Shown: positions 7,588 through 17,720, counted from the first letter of the stretch. The stretch: 55,266 nt of DNA from Bacteroides cellulosilyticus DSM 14838 (GCF_000158035.1 NZ_EQ973495.1:513606-568871), one strand, 5' to 3'. The notes: generated by a model not told the origin, from the sequence alone. Numbers and translations are program-made.

Positions 7588-10500
7588 ATGAATTTAGCTA
7601 AATATGCATTAGACAACACCAAGATTATTTATTTCTTCCTGGCTGTGTTGCTAATCGGTGGTATACTATCATTCGACCGGTTGGGAAAGAAAGAGGATGC
7701 ACCCTTTGTCATCAAGTCAGCGGTCATAATGACCCGCTACCCGGGGGCGGAACCAGCAGAAGTAGAACGACTGATCACTGAACCGATCTCCCGCGAGATA
7801 CAGTCGATGAGTGGTGTATATAAAATTAAGTCGGAGTCCATGTACGGACTATCCAAGATAACATTCGAGCTTCAACCTTCCCTTTCCGCAGAGTCGATTC
7901 CGCAAAAGTGGGATGAATTGCGCCGTAAGGTGCTCAACATACAACCGCAACTACCCGCCGGCGCTTCCGTTCCCACGGTATCGGACGATTTCGGCGATGT
8001 ATTCGGCATATACTATGGCTTGGTAGGCGATGACGGTTTCTCTTACGAAGAAATGCGCAACTGGGCAGAACGTATCAAAACCCAGGTTATCACTGCTGAC
8101 GGAGTTATGAAAGTAGCCTTGTTCGGTACACAAACCGAGGTGGTAAATATCTATATATCCGTCAATAAACTGGCCGGTATGGGTATAGATCCGAAGCAAG
8201 TAGCAAGTCTGTTACAATCGCAAAACCAGATTATCAATACAGGTGAAATCAATGCCGGTGAACAACAACTGCGTATTGTAGCCAACGGAACCTATACTAC
8301 CGTCAATGACATCCGGAACCAAGTGATTACCACTCCGGGCGGACAGGTGAAACTGGGTGATATTGCCGTCATTGAAAAAGGATATATGGATCCTCCCGGC
8401 AACATCATGCACGTCAACGGAAAGCGTGCCATAGGTATCGGTGTTTCCACCGACCCGACAAAAGATGTAGTAAAGACTGGAGAACTGGTAGATCAGAAAC
8501 TGGCTGAACTTCTTCCCCTTATTCCGGTAGGGTTGGAATTGGAAAGTCTGTATCCGGAAAATGTCATAGCTCAGGAAGCAAATAATGGTTTCATCATTAA
8601 CCTGATAGAATCCCTCCTCATTGTAATCGTTATCATCATGTTGGTAATGGGGTTGCGTGCAGGTATACTTATCGGCAGTTCGTTGATATTCACCATTGGC
8701 GGTACGCTGCTCATCATGTCTTTCATGGGAGTAGGATTGAACCGTACTTCACTGGCAGGTTTCATCATTGCCATGGGTATGCTGGTGGATAATGCTATTG
8801 TAGTGACAGACAATGCACAAATAGCCATTGCCCGAGGTATAGACCGGCGAAAAGCACTGATAGATGGAGCTACCGGACCGCAATGGGGATTACTTGGCGC
8901 TACGTTCATCGCCATTTGTTCATTCCTGCCGTTGTACCTCGCCCCTTCTGCCGTAGCGGAAATCGTGAAACCCCTGTTTGTCGTACTTGCCATTTCTTTG
9001 GGATTAAGCTGGATACTGGCACTCACACAAACCACCACTTTCGGTAACTTTATTCTGAAAGCCAAATCCGGCGATACCAATAAAGACCCGTATGATAAAC
9101 CTTTCTATCACAAGTTCGCCTCTATCCTTGGAGTACTTATCAAGAAGAAGACTCTTACACTGGGTAGTATGGTAATCCTGTTTATCATCTCACTGGTCAT
9201 CATGGGAATGATGCCGCAAAACTTCTTCCCCTCACTGGATAAGCCCTATTTCCGTGCCGATATATTCTATCCGGACGGTTACAGCATCCGTGACGTAGAA
9301 AAGGAAATGAAACAGGTGGAAGCGCACCTCCTGCAACAACCGGAAGTGAAACGAATATCCACCACATTCGGAAGTACGCCGTTACGTTACTATCTGGCAT
9401 CTACTTCCGTCGGTCCTAAGCCCAACTTTGCCAATATACTTATCGAACTGACTGACAGTAAATATACAAAGGAATACGAAGAGAACTTCGACCAGTATAT
9501 GAAGGCAAACTATCCGAATGCCATCACCCGTACCACTTTGTTTAAGCTATCGCCTGCGGTAGACGCCGCCATTGAAATCGGCTTTATCGGTAATAATGTC
9601 GATTCACTGGTGATGCTGACCAACAAAGTCCTGGAAATCATGCATCGGGATAATAATCTCATCAACGTACGCAATTCATGGGGGAATAAGATTCCTGTAT
9701 GGAAACCCGTTTACAGTCCGGAACGTGCCCAACCGTTAGGTGTCTCCCGGCAAAGTATGGCACAGAGCATTCAGATCGGTACAAGCGGTATGACATTAGG
9801 CGAATATCGTGAAGGCGATCAGGTGCTGCCCATCCTGCTAAAGGATAACACAGTCGATTCTTTCCGCATCAACGACCTGCGTACACTACCCGTATTCGGA
9901 ACAACACAGGAAACCACTACCCTGGAACAAGTAGTCAGTGAATTTGATTTCCAATATAAGTTCTCGAATGTAAAAGACTATAACCGTCAGATGGTAATGA
10001 TGGCGCAAGCCGATCCACGCCGGGGAGTAAATGCCATAGCAGCATTCAATAAGATATGGAAAGAAGTACAAGAAGAAATTCAGGTACCGGAAGGATATAC
10101 CATGAAGTATTTTGGTGAACAGGAAAGTCAGGCAGAAAGTAATGCAGCATTGGCAGCTAATATGCCACTAACGTTTTTCTTAATGTTTATTACCCTGTTG
10201 TTCCTATTCAGAACCTACCGCAAGCCAATTGTCATCCTATTGATGTTGCCACTTATCTTTATCGGAATCGTACTGGGATTAATCTTGCTTGGTAAATCAT
10301 TCGACTTTTTCTCTGTTCTCGGTCTACTGGGATTGATTGGTATGAATATCAAAAATGCAATTGTATTGGTAGATCAAATCGACATAGAAGTTGCTTCCGG
10401 AAAAGCGCCGCTGAATGCGGTAATCAGTGCTACAACCAGCCGTATCATACCTGTAGCCATGGCGTCCGGAACTACGATTCTGGGTATGTTGCCGTTGCTA

Positions 10501-10620
10501 TTCGACGCTATGTTCGGTGGTATGGCGGCAACCATCATGGGTGGTCTGCTGGTAGCCTCAGCATTGACGCTGTTCGTGCTTCCGGTGGCATATTGTGCGA
10601 TACATAAGATCAAAGGATAA
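7588..10620 (+). CDS. RND efflux pump, inner-membrane permease (AcrB/HAE1-like)
   Basis: A 1010-residue RND transporter with the expected two-fold layout: helix 1 near residues 12-28, a large periplasmic loop, helices 2-6 about 330-480, helix 7 near 520, a second loop, and helices 8-12 to the end. The proton-relay helix 4 carries GMLVDNAIVV, so it has Asp-Asn where AcrB has Asp-Asp. Helix 10 has GMNIKNAIVL with the conserved Lys. It should be a proton-driven exporter of hydrophobic or drug-like compounds, working with the genes on either side. The substrate cannot be deduced. A heavy-metal (CusA-like) role is less likely, because the methionine-rich features of that group are not evident. Confidence 0.92.
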   Translation: MNLAKYALDNTKIIYFFLAVLLIGGILSFDRLGKKEDAPFVIKSAVIMTRYPGAEPAEVERLITEPISREIQSMSGVYKIKSESMYGLSKITFELQPSLSAESIPQKWDELRRKVLNIQPQLPAGASVPTVSDDFGDVFGIYYGLVGDDGFSYEEMRNWAERIKTQVITADGVMKVALFGTQTEVVNIYISVNKLAGMGIDPKQVASLLQSQNQIINTGEINAGEQQLRIVANGTYTTVNDIRNQVITTPGGQVKLGDIAVIEKGYMDPPGNIMHVNGKRAIGIGVSTDPTKDVVKTGELVDQKLAELLPLIPVGLELESLYPENVIAQEANNGFIINLIESLLIVIVIIMLVMGLRAGILIGSSLIFTIGGTLLIMSFMGVGLNRTSLAGFIIAMGMLVDNAIVVTDNAQIAIARGIDRRKALIDGATGPQWGLLGATFIAICSFLPLYLAPSAVAEIVKPLFVVLAISLGLSWILALTQTTTFGNFILKAKSGDTNKDPYDKPFYHKFASILGVLIKKKTLTLGSMVILFIISLVIMGMMPQNFFPSLDKPYFRADIFYPDGYSIRDVEKEMKQVEAHLLQQPEVKRISTTFGSTPLRYYLASTSVGPKPNFANILIELTDSKYTKEYEENFDQYMKANYPNAITRTTLFKLSPAVDAAIEIGFIGNNVDSLVMLTNKVLEIMHRDNNLINVRNSWGNKIPVWKPVYSPERAQPLGVSRQSMAQSIQIGTSGMTLGEYREGDQVLPILLKDNTVDSFRINDLRTLPVFGTTQETTTLEQVVSEFDFQYKFSNVKDYNRQMVMMAQADPRRGVNAIAAFNKIWKEVQEEIQVPEGYTMKYFGEQESQAESNAALAANMPLTFFLMFITLLFLFRTYRKPIVILLMLPLIFIGIVLGLILLGKSFDFFSVLGLLGLIGMNIKNAIVLVDQIDIEVASGKAPLNAVISATTSRIIPVAMASGTTILGMLPLLFDAMFGGMAATIMGGLLVASALTLFVLPVAYCAIHKIKG

Positions 10621-10670
10621 ACTCCGGATACTCTTAACTATTCGCTTAAATAAGAAATAAAGAGATAATT

Positions 10671-11942
10671 ATGAAAAAGATAATAACCATACTTACATTA
10701 CTTTGCAGCTTCGGTCTGAAAGCCGGAGCCCAGCAGTTCTTAAGCCGCGAAGCATATCGTGACAAAGTAGAAGCCTACAGCCAGGTGCTGAAACAGCAGC
10801 GTCTGAAAACCATGGCAAACACCGAAGCGCGAAAAATAGCAAATACCGGCTTCCTGCCACAAATAGACATCACAGCCGAAGGTACCGCCAACCTCAACCA
10901 CCTGGATAAGTGGAACAGTCCGAAAGGTGAATACCGCCCCTACACCTATCAGGCACTCGCAACTTTGGCACAACCCCTCTATACGGGTGGTTCTCTAATA
11001 GCTCAGAAGCGTATGGCACAGGCTGACGAAGAGTTAAGCCAACTCACCACTGAACTAACTCTCGACCAAATTCATTATCAAAGCGATGCTGTTTATTGGA
11101 ATGCCTCAGCCGCCTATGCCAGTCTTGAGGCTGCTGCTACATTTCAGGATATCATAAAGAAGCAGCACGATATTATTCAGGATCGCTTCAATGATGGCGC
11201 TATCAGTCGTACAGACCTGCTGATGATTTCCACCCGCCAGAAAGAAGCTGAATTGCAGTATATCAAGGCCCGTCAGAACTATACCCTTGCCTTACAACAA
11301 CTGAACATTTTGATGGGAGTAGCACCCAATACTCCCGTAGATAGCCTAAGTGAAATCAGTATAGCCAGTGAACCCGTCGACATTCTTGGACTTGACGATG
11401 TACTTCCACGCCGCGCCGATTATGCCAGCACAACGGTAAACATTGCCCGGAGTGAGGCACAACGCCATGCCGCCCTCAGCAAGTACAATCCTCAGGTAAG
11501 CATGTTCCTTGCCACAGGTTGGGATACCGGTATCACGTACATGGGACAGGAAATCCCTCATACGCCTGTAGCCGGAGTAAACGTCAGTATCCCCATCTTC
11601 CGTTGGGGGGCGCGTTTCAAGACAAACCGGCAACAGAAAGCATTCATTGGTATCCAGAAGCTGCAACAAAGTTATATCACTGATAATATTCTTGAAGAGC
11701 TCTCCGCCGCCACTACAAAACTGACGGAAACGGAGCAACAAGTAAAGACAGCAAAGGAAAATATGGCTCTTGCCGAAGAGAACCTGGACCTTGTCACTTT
11801 CTCTTATAATGAAGGGAAGTCCAGTATGGCAGATGTATTGTCCGCACAATTGTCGTGGACACAGGCACATACGAACCTGATCAATGCGCATCTGGCAGAG
11901 AAAATGGCAGTGGCAGAATACAAGAAAGTGATTAGTGAATAA
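10671..11942 (+). CDS. TolC-family outer-membrane efflux channel
   Basis: A 423-residue protein with a cleavable signal peptide (LTLLCSFGLKAGAQQ). It has the repeated long helical segments of the outer-membrane efflux family, including QPLYTGGSL in the first half and VSIPIFRWGARFKTNRQQ in the second, in matching places of the internal duplication. It completes the tripartite RND system with the two genes before it, 50 bases after the pump stop codon. Its stop is followed by the long inverted repeat at 11950-12018, a likely terminator shared with the convergent oad operon. Confidence 0.92.
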   Translation: MKKIITILTLLCSFGLKAGAQQFLSREAYRDKVEAYSQVLKQQRLKTMANTEARKIANTGFLPQIDITAEGTANLNHLDKWNSPKGEYRPYTYQALATLAQPLYTGGSLIAQKRMAQADEELSQLTTELTLDQIHYQSDAVYWNASAAYASLEAAATFQDIIKKQHDIIQDRFNDGAISRTDLLMISTRQKEAELQYIKARQNYTLALQQLNILMGVAPNTPVDSLSEISIASEPVDILGLDDVLPRRADYASTTVNIARSEAQRHAALSKYNPQVSMFLATGWDTGITYMGQEIPHTPVAGVNVSIPIFRWGARFKTNRQQKAFIGIQKLQQSYITDNILEELSAATTKLTETEQQVKTAKENMALAEENLDLVTFSYNEGKSSMADVLSAQLSWTQAHTNLINAHLAEKMAVAEYKKVISE

Positions 11943-11949
11943 AAAGTCG

Positions 11950-12018
11950 GGCGCGGATTACACGGATTACACGGATTTATTTCTTTATTGTAATGAAAGA
12001 ATCCGTGTAATCCGCGCC
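11950..12018. repeat. 19-base perfect inverted repeat between convergent operons
   Basis: Left arm 11950-11968 (GGCGCGGATTACACGGATT) and right arm 12000-12018 are exact reverse complements, with a 31-base A/T-rich centre. The left arm is itself built of 9-base GGATTACAC steps. The stretch just after it, 12024-12061, repeats CCGCGTCGTCCGCGT-like sequence. It lies between the stop of the TolC gene and the stop of oadB, so it can act as a two-way terminator. The sequence type looks like a dispersed Bacteroides intergenic repeat. Confidence 0.8.
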
Positions 12019-12072
12019 TAAAAAGTCTGCGTTCGTCCGCCTCAATCCGCGTCGTCCGCGTATCTATTCTCC

Positions 12073-13309
12073 TTATCCCAAGAACGAGATCAGCACACCC
12101 GCAGCCACCGCCGAACCGATAACACCGGAGATGTTACTGGACATACAGTAATTCAGCACATGGTTCTTCGGATCATACTTCGTAGCAATCTCATTGCACA
12201 CACGGCTTGCCATAGGCACAGCACTCAGTCCAGTTGCACCAATGAGCGGGTTGATCTTCTTCTTGCTGAACAGGTTGAACAGCTTCACAAAGAAGATACC
12301 ACCTGAAATAGAAAGTGCGAATGCAAGGAAACCACCCACTACAATGCCGATAGTCGTCCAATTCAGGAACGCTTCACTCGTCATTGTGGCACCTACACTC
12401 AGTCCTAAGAAAATAGTTGCCGCATTCATAATACTGTTCGCTGCCGCATCGAATAAACGACTGGTATCCGTACCGATTTCTTTTATCAAGTTACCGAACA
12501 TCAACATACCAATCAAAGGCACTGCCGTCGGCACAAAGAGAGCAACGATCGTAGTTACTGCAATCGGGAAAATAATCTTCAGTACACGCAGGTTCCTTGA
12601 TTTCGGTTTTCGAAGGATAGAGTTTCTCTTGTTCCTTCATATTGATCATCAATTCCTTCTTCGAACAGAGTAATTTCACCACTAACGGAATAATTACCGG
12701 CACCAATGCCATGTAAGAATATGCTGCGATAGCAATCGGTCCCAGCAAATGCGGAGCCAGCTTGATAGTGGTAAAGATAGCCGTAGGACCATCGGCACCA
12801 CCGATAATACCCAATGCAGCCGCTTCTTGCGGTGTGAAACCAATCAACACAGCCACCAGCAATACAGTAAAGATACCCAATTGCGCTGCCGCCCCAAAGA
12901 TAGAGAGACGCAGGTTACGAAGCATCGGTCCGAAGTCGGTCAAAGCACCCACACCCATGAAGATGATAGGCGGCAGGAACCCTGTCTTAATCAACATATA
13001 ATAGATGAAGTTCATCAGTCCCAAATCGTGTGCAATTTCATGCAACGGCATTTCCCAAATGTTCTTCATTACTCCATTTACCAAAACCATTCCATTCTGA
13101 TCTGCCTGGATGACGCCCATCTCTCCACCGGGAAAGTTAGCAATGAGCACACCGAAAGCGATAGGTACCAGCAGCAAAGGTTCGTAATGCTTTTTGATAC
13201 CCAAATACAGCAGAATGAAAGCAATGGCATACATCACCAGAAACGACGGATCAGCAATGATGTTGCTGAAAGCCGTCATATCGTAGAGTCTTGCAAATAT
13301 TTCTTCCAT
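12073..13309 (-). pseudogene. oadB: Oxaloacetate decarboxylase beta subunit (sodium pump), interrupted by a one-base frameshift
   Basis: The subunit is the multi-spanning membrane part that couples decarboxylation to sodium export. The first part (13309 down to about 12596) gives a normal N-terminus, helices, and GIIGGADGPTAIF, the sodium-site loop of the family. The second part, in another frame, continues with LRVLKIIFPIAVTTIVALFV and includes NPLIGATGLSAVPMASRV, the second sodium-site region, to the stop at 12073. The two pieces join exactly if one C of the CC at 12595-12596 (one G in the coding strand) is removed, giving 411 residues, the family length. Either the gene is broken or the base is a sequencing error. 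It is the third gene of oadG-oadA-oadB, 6 bases after oadA. Confidence 0.9.
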
Positions 13310-13315
13310 CGCTGT

Positions 13316-15151
13316 TTATCCTATCTTCATTAATACATCATCTTCTGCAACAGAGTCACCCGAAGTAGCACAAATAGCCGTCACAGTACCGTCAAAATCG
13401 GCACGAATGGCATTGTATGTCTTCATAGCTTCAATGTAGCAAAGCAAATCGCCTTTCTTCACTTTATCACCTACCTTTATCGGGGTTTCCTGGGCATTCT
13501 TCGTCAGGAAGAACTTGCCTTCCAACGGAGCAGGTACATCTTGTCCTTCGCCTACGGGAGCTTCCACTTTCGCTGTAGCATCTGCCGGCAAATCAATATC
13601 ACCGTAAGCGACCGTTACGCGATAAGCCTGTCCATCTACCTGAACGGTAAGTGTTTTCGGTTTGGCGTCGTCCAACGGAGACTTATTAAGTTCCGCCTTC
13701 CGTTTTTCCACGTCTGCCAGGAAGTCTTCTTTCGCCTTGCCACTCTTGTATGCTTCGTATTGTGCCGGATGCATGGCATATTCGAAAAGTTCTTCATCAT
13801 CTTCGCCCAAATCCCATTTGTTCTCTTTCATCATCTTGCGATACTTATCAAGCGCATCCGGATAATTATCCTGTGGGTTTCCGGTAAAGAACTTACGGCC
13901 TTCACGTTCGGCTTTCTCAATGATTTCGGGAGCTAGCGTACCCGGCAATTTACCAGCTTTACCCAACAGCATATCCCAGATATCATCAGCAATCATACCC
14001 CAACGTTCCTTACCTTTTTCCATAGCAATCACGTTCATCATCGCCAGATTCTTAACATACTGGCTGAACGGAGTTACCAACGGAGGATAACCTACGCGCG
14101 GCCATACATAAGCCACTTCATTGAACAGCTTGATAAGCAACTGATCCTGCGTCATAAACGGCAAGTTACGTTTCGCCTTATATTTATTGATAGATTCCAG
14201 ATTGGACTCCAAGTCAGCCATCAAGCTACCCATCATACCCCCCGGAAGTCCCGGACCGATCAACAAAGAGTTCATCAAGCGGTTCTTCGGACTGATATAC
14301 AAACCGAGGAAGTCATCCATAAATTCCTGAATCAAAGCACGTACCTTCATGTATGCTTCCATATTCACCTCAGGAACCTGGAAACCTGCATCTTTCAGCA
14401 TAGCCTGCACACTCAGCAAGTCAGCGTGTCCCGTACCCCATGACAACGGTTCCATGCCCACGTCAATATAATCGCAACCAGCCTCGCAAACTTCGAGGAT
14501 ACTTGCCATATTGAAACCGGGACCTGCATGACTATGATATTGAATAGGAATTTCAGGATGTGCAGCCTTGATATTTGCTACGATCTTGCCCAATGATACC
14601 GGACGTCCGATACCTGCCATATCCTTGACACAGATTTCATCAGCACCTGCCTTGATCAGCTCTAACGCCATATTGGTGTAATATTCCACCGTATGGATGG
14701 GAGAATGAGTGATACAAAGCGAACACTGGGAAATCATTCCTGCTTCCTTTGCATAAGTGATGGAGGGAGCAATGTTACGAACATCATTCAATCCGCAGAA
14801 TGTACGTGTGATATCTGTTCCCTGAACTTTCTTCACTTTATAAAACAGCTTACGCACATCGGCAGGTACGGGGCTCATGCGAAGACCGTTCAGTGCACGG
14901 TCCAACATGTGAGTTTGTATACCAGCCTCGTGAAACGGCTTCGTCCATGCACGTACAGCTTTATTAGGATTTTCACCAAACAATAGATTTACCTGTTCAA
15001 AACCTCCGCCATTGGTTTCTACGCGGGCAAAACAGCCCATTTCAACAATAGCTGGAGCAACCTTTACCAGCTGGTCTACGCGGGGCACATATTTTCCGGC
15101 ACTCTGCCACATGTCCCTGAAAACCAGGCTGAACTTAATTTCCTTTTTCAT
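13316..15151 (-). CDS. oadA: Oxaloacetate decarboxylase alpha subunit / biotin-dependent carboxyltransferase
   Basis: A 611-residue cytoplasmic protein. Residues about 1-300 form the TIM-barrel carboxyltransferase (LVFRDMWQSAG, ICVKDMAGIG, YHSHAGPGFN). A conserved carboxylase domain follows to about 460. After a flexible linker the C-terminus is a biotinyl domain with the acceptor Lys577 in YIEAMKTYNA. The usual Met after the biotinyl Lys is Thr here. The domain order is that of OadA and of pyruvate carboxylase subunit B; the neighbouring gamma and beta subunits favour the sodium-pump complex. It removes the carboxyl group from oxaloacetate, passes it to biotin and then to the beta subunit. 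It lies between oadG (37 bases) and oadB. Confidence 0.92.
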   Translation of the reverse strand: MKKEIKFSLVFRDMWQSAGKYVPRVDQLVKVAPAIVEMGCFARVETNGGGFEQVNLLFGENPNKAVRAWTKPFHEAGIQTHMLDRALNGLRMSPVPADVRKLFYKVKKVQGTDITRTFCGLNDVRNIAPSITYAKEAGMISQCSLCITHSPIHTVEYYTNMALELIKAGADEICVKDMAGIGRPVSLGKIVANIKAAHPEIPIQYHSHAGPGFNMASILEVCEAGCDYIDVGMEPLSWGTGHADLLSVQAMLKDAGFQVPEVNMEAYMKVRALIQEFMDDFLGLYISPKNRLMNSLLIGPGLPGGMMGSLMADLESNLESINKYKAKRNLPFMTQDQLLIKLFNEVAYVWPRVGYPPLVTPFSQYVKNLAMMNVIAMEKGKERWGMIADDIWDMLLGKAGKLPGTLAPEIIEKAEREGRKFFTGNPQDNYPDALDKYRKMMKENKWDLGEDDEELFEYAMHPAQYEAYKSGKAKEDFLADVEKRKAELNKSPLDDAKPKTLTVQVDGQAYRVTVAYGDIDLPADATAKVEAPVGEGQDVPAPLEGKFFLTKNAQETPIKVGDKVKKGDLLCYIEAMKTYNAIRADFDGTVTAICATSGDSVAEDDVLMKIG

Positions 15152-15188
15152 ACTAAATAAATAGGTGTGTGTTTTTTATTAAAGATTA

Positions 15189-15449
15189 TCATTTTATTTT
15201 CTCGACCTTGGCTACTTTACCCTTGCCTTGTGTCACCACTGTTACAGCGGCACTGATAGCAGCCAAAATGTTTCCAGGAATTGCGGCAGGACCTTGCGCA
15301 CCTTTCTTATCCGGCACCACCTCTTCAGGGGCGTACTTGTTTACCAGAAGAATAAGTCCTTTACCTAAGTAGATTACAATCAGCAGGATAGCGAACACTG
15401 TCGTCATACCTACCACCATCAGCAAAAGCGCTGTGTTGAGATTTTCCAT
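15189..15449 (-). CDS. oadG: Oxaloacetate decarboxylase gamma subunit
   Basis: An 86-residue protein with one N-terminal membrane helix (about residues 7-32, LLLMVVGMTTVFAILLIVIYLGKGL) and a short charged cytoplasmic tail, the standard form of OadG. The gamma subunit anchors the alpha subunit to the membrane and helps assembly of the pump. It is the first gene of the operon oadG-oadA-oadB. I could not find a convincing consensus promoter close to it; the nearest -7-like element on this strand is CGAAATTA inverted at 15494-15501, with one mismatch. Confidence 0.9.
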   Translation of the reverse strand: MENLNTALLLMVVGMTTVFAILLIVIYLGKGLILLVNKYAPEEVVPDKKGAQGPAAIPGNILAAISAAVTVVTQGKGKVAKVEKIK

Positions 15450-15556
15450 ATTATAAATTATTAGTTATTCGGTCTGTTTTACAAAAAATCGTCCGAAATT
15501 ACGGATTATCAATGAAATAAAATAGAAAAATAACACTAAAAGATGCTAAAACGAAA

Positions 15557-15598
15557 GTTTCCATGTTCTCCCTTCAAGCGGAGGGATTGCATGGAAAC
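15557..15598. other. Hairpin in the oadG upstream region
   Basis: Perfect 9-base arms GTTTCCATG (15557-15565) and CATGGAAAC (15590-15598). A smaller inner pairing CTCC/GGAG narrows the loop. There is no T-tract in either direction. If transcription of the oad operon begins at the -7 box near 15887, this hairpin lies in the leader. Confidence 0.5.
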
Positions 15599-15910
15599 CA
15601 TAAAGATATTAACGCCTACCATAGAACTGATTACCAATATATCTTGATCCAGTTCATTGAAACAAGTATTCGGATAACGAATCAAAGTATAATAAAGAAC
15701 TTTCAGGCTTCAGTTCTTTCAGACTTTCTCTAATTCCGTATTACGGCTGAAACAACTTCCCATCTCATCTCTGCATGCCACAATACGGCTCCCCCTCTTC
15801 CGGATAGCTCTCAACATTTGCAAGAAGTTCATACCTTATATAAAATCTTATTTCCTGATGCATGGAATCTCCTTACTTTATTACGGCAAAGGTACTTATT
15901 AATAAACGAC

Positions 15911-15996
15911 CCACTCCAGTTGGTAGAGTGAACAACTGGAGTGGGTCAACTGAACAACTCTAGTCGGTAGATTGAACAACCCCAGTCGGTCATTCA
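15911..15996. repeat. 22-base degenerate tandem repeat array A (3' of prfC)
   Basis: Four units start at 15911, 15933, 15955 and 15977, exactly 22 bases apart. The consensus is close to CAACTCCAGTCGGTAGATTG followed by AA. Unit 1 and unit 3 agree at 18 of 22 positions, unit 2 and unit 3 at 16, and unit 4 fades at its end. The core of unit 2 is inverted (ACTGGAGT against ACTCCAGT). As a result bases 15908-15922 and 15933-15947 form a perfect 15-base stem with a 10-base loop. The array starts 127 bases past the prfC stop codon. Confidence 0.85.
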
Positions 15997-16122
15997 TTAA
16001 AAAGTATGCAAGGATGTCTATAAAAGGGAGGGAAGACTTACAGTATATACAAAAAAATATAGGGATACAAAGTTTCTACCCTTTGCATCCCTGTATCTCT
16101 CAATCCCAATTCAGAATACGAA

Positions 16123-17697
16123 TCAGAACTCGCTTGTAAAGTGGAATTTTATATTCTTGAAGTCCATCTGAGCCATTTGCAGAACATATCCGCTATCCGC
16201 CAAGAAGACATCCCTCCCCTCACGGTCTTTCGCCATATACTGATACTTACGCTTCTTGAATGCTTCCAGTTCTTCAAGATTATCGCTCTCTATCCAGCAA
16301 GCCTTATAAAGGCTCAACGGCTCCCAACGGCACTTCGCACTATATTCATTCTCCAGGCGATACTGGATAACCTCAAACTGCAACTGCCCTACCGTACCGA
16401 TAATCTTCCGGCCGTTGAACTGGTTGACAAACAACTGTGCCACACCTTCGTCCATCAACTGATCGATACCTTTGGCAAGCTGTTTCTGTTTCATCGGGTC
16501 AGCATTCTCGATATACTTGAACATCTCCGGTGAGAAACTCGGCAGACCACGGAAATGAAGCATTTCTCCTTCTGTCAGCGTATCACCGATCTTAAAAGAA
16601 CCATTGTCCGGCAAACCGATGATATCACCCGCCCAAGCCTCGTCAACAGTCGTCTTACGCTGTGCCATGAACTGTGTGGGCGAAGAAAAACGCATCGTCT
16701 TTCCATGACGCACATGCAGGTATGGAGCATTACGTGTAAATTTACCTGAGCAAATCTTACAGAATGCGATACAAGAACGATGATTCGGGTCGATATTCGC
16801 CGTAATCTTAAAGACAAATCCGGTGAATTTAGGCTCTTCCGGTTCCACTTCACGTTCTTCCGCCTGTACAGGACGAGGGCTTGGAGCTATCTCTACAAAG
16901 CAATCCAGCAACTCTTGCACACCAAAGTTATTCAGAGCTGAACCAAAGAATACAGGTGCCAGTTCGCCCTTCAGATATTCTTCTTTATCAAATTCAGGAT
17001 AAACTCCATCTATCAATTCCAACTCACCACGCAACTTATCAGCCAATTGCGCACCGATTTGCTTATCCAGTTCTTCGGTATTGATATCTACCTCCACCTT
17101 TTCCGTCACCACTTGCTTGGAAGGCTGGAAAAGATTCAGATTGTTTTCGTAGATGTTATAAACTCCCTTAAAGCGCACACCACTTTCGATAGGCCAGGTC
17201 AACGGACGTACATGAATGGCAAGTTCTTCCTCCAGCTCATCCAACAAATCGAAAGGATCTTTGGCCTCACGGTCCATCTTATTGATGAATATAATGACCG
17301 GCGTATTACGCATACGGCACACTTCCATCAACTTACGCGTCTGTGTTTCCACACCTTTGGCACCATCTACAACGATGATAACGCTATCTACAGCAGTCAA
17401 CGTACGATATGTGTCTTCAGCGAAATCCTGGTGACCGGGAGTATCGAGGATATTAATCTTATACTCTTTATAGTCGAACTCCATCACAGAGGTGGTTACA
17501 GAGATACCACGTTGCTTCTCTATATCCATCCAGTCCGATGTAGCGGTTTTCTTTATCTTATTGCTCTTTACAGCACCTGCCACTTGGATCTGTCCACCAA
17601 AAAGCAATAGCTTTTCAGTCAAAGATGTTTTACCGGCATCCGGATGCGCGATAATCGCAAAGGTTCTTCTCCTCTCAATTTCGTTATTATTGGCCAT
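16123..17697 (-). CDS. prfC: Peptide chain release factor 3 (RF3)
   Basis: A 524-residue translational GTPase. The P-loop is AHPDAGKT at residues 17-24, followed by switch I with [17 protein letters not shown], and NKMD with the following [14 protein letters not shown], an insertion typical of RF3 as opposed to EF-G. The C-terminal part ends in the RF3 domain ([12 protein letters not shown]). RF3 uses GTP to recycle release factors 1 and 2 from the ribosome after termination. It is the last gene of a minus-strand run lysE, DUF4924, rfbD, prfC; the gap to rfbD is 23 bases. Confidence 0.95.
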   Translation of the reverse strand: MANNNEIERRRTFAIIAHPDAGKTSLTEKLLLFGGQIQVAGAVKSNKIKKTATSDWMDIEKQRGISVTTSVMEFDYKEYKINILDTPGHQDFAEDTYRTLTAVDSVIIVVDGAKGVETQTRKLMEVCRMRNTPVIIFINKMDREAKDPFDLLDELEEELAIHVRPLTWPIESGVRFKGVYNIYENNLNLFQPSKQVVTEKVEVDINTEELDKQIGAQLADKLRGELELIDGVYPEFDKEEYLKGELAPVFFGSALNNFGVQELLDCFVEIAPSPRPVQAEEREVEPEEPKFTGFVFKITANIDPNHRSCIAFCKICSGKFTRNAPYLHVRHGKTMRFSSPTQFMAQRKTTVDEAWAGDIIGLPDNGSFKIGDTLTEGEMLHFRGLPSFSPEMFKYIENADPMKQKQLAKGIDQLMDEGVAQLFVNQFNGRKIIGTVGQLQFEVIQYRLENEYSAKCRWEPLSLYKACWIESDNLEELEAFKKRKYQYMAKDREGRDVFLADSGYVLQMAQMDFKNIKFHFTSEF

Positions 17698-17720
17698 ATA
17701 TAAAATTTGGTATAATATTA

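Larger units (their letters stand above)
15450..16122. other. Long intergenic region between prfC and oadG
   Basis: This 673-base gap holds a hairpin at 15557-15598 and the 22-base repeat array at 15911-15996. On the minus strand a perfect -7 box TACCTTTG lies at 15887-15894, without a clear -33 box. Just after it is a 32-codon frame at 15863-15765 that has GGAG 6 bases before its ATG. That frame stops and is followed by further stop-broken sequence in the same direction, so it may be a leader peptide or the remains of a gene. I could not identify it. No other gene is visible. Confidence 0.5.

Noticed and set aside
12590..12602. Programmed ribosomal frameshift in oadB
   Set aside because: There is no slippery heptamer, internal Shine-Dalgarno or stop codon at the shift point, and the family is not known to use one. 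A plain one-base insertion explains the data.
12749..13333. 194-codon plus-strand frame opposite oadB
   Set aside because: It is a shadow of conserved oadB sequence and has a composition rich in His, Gln and Ser without any domain.
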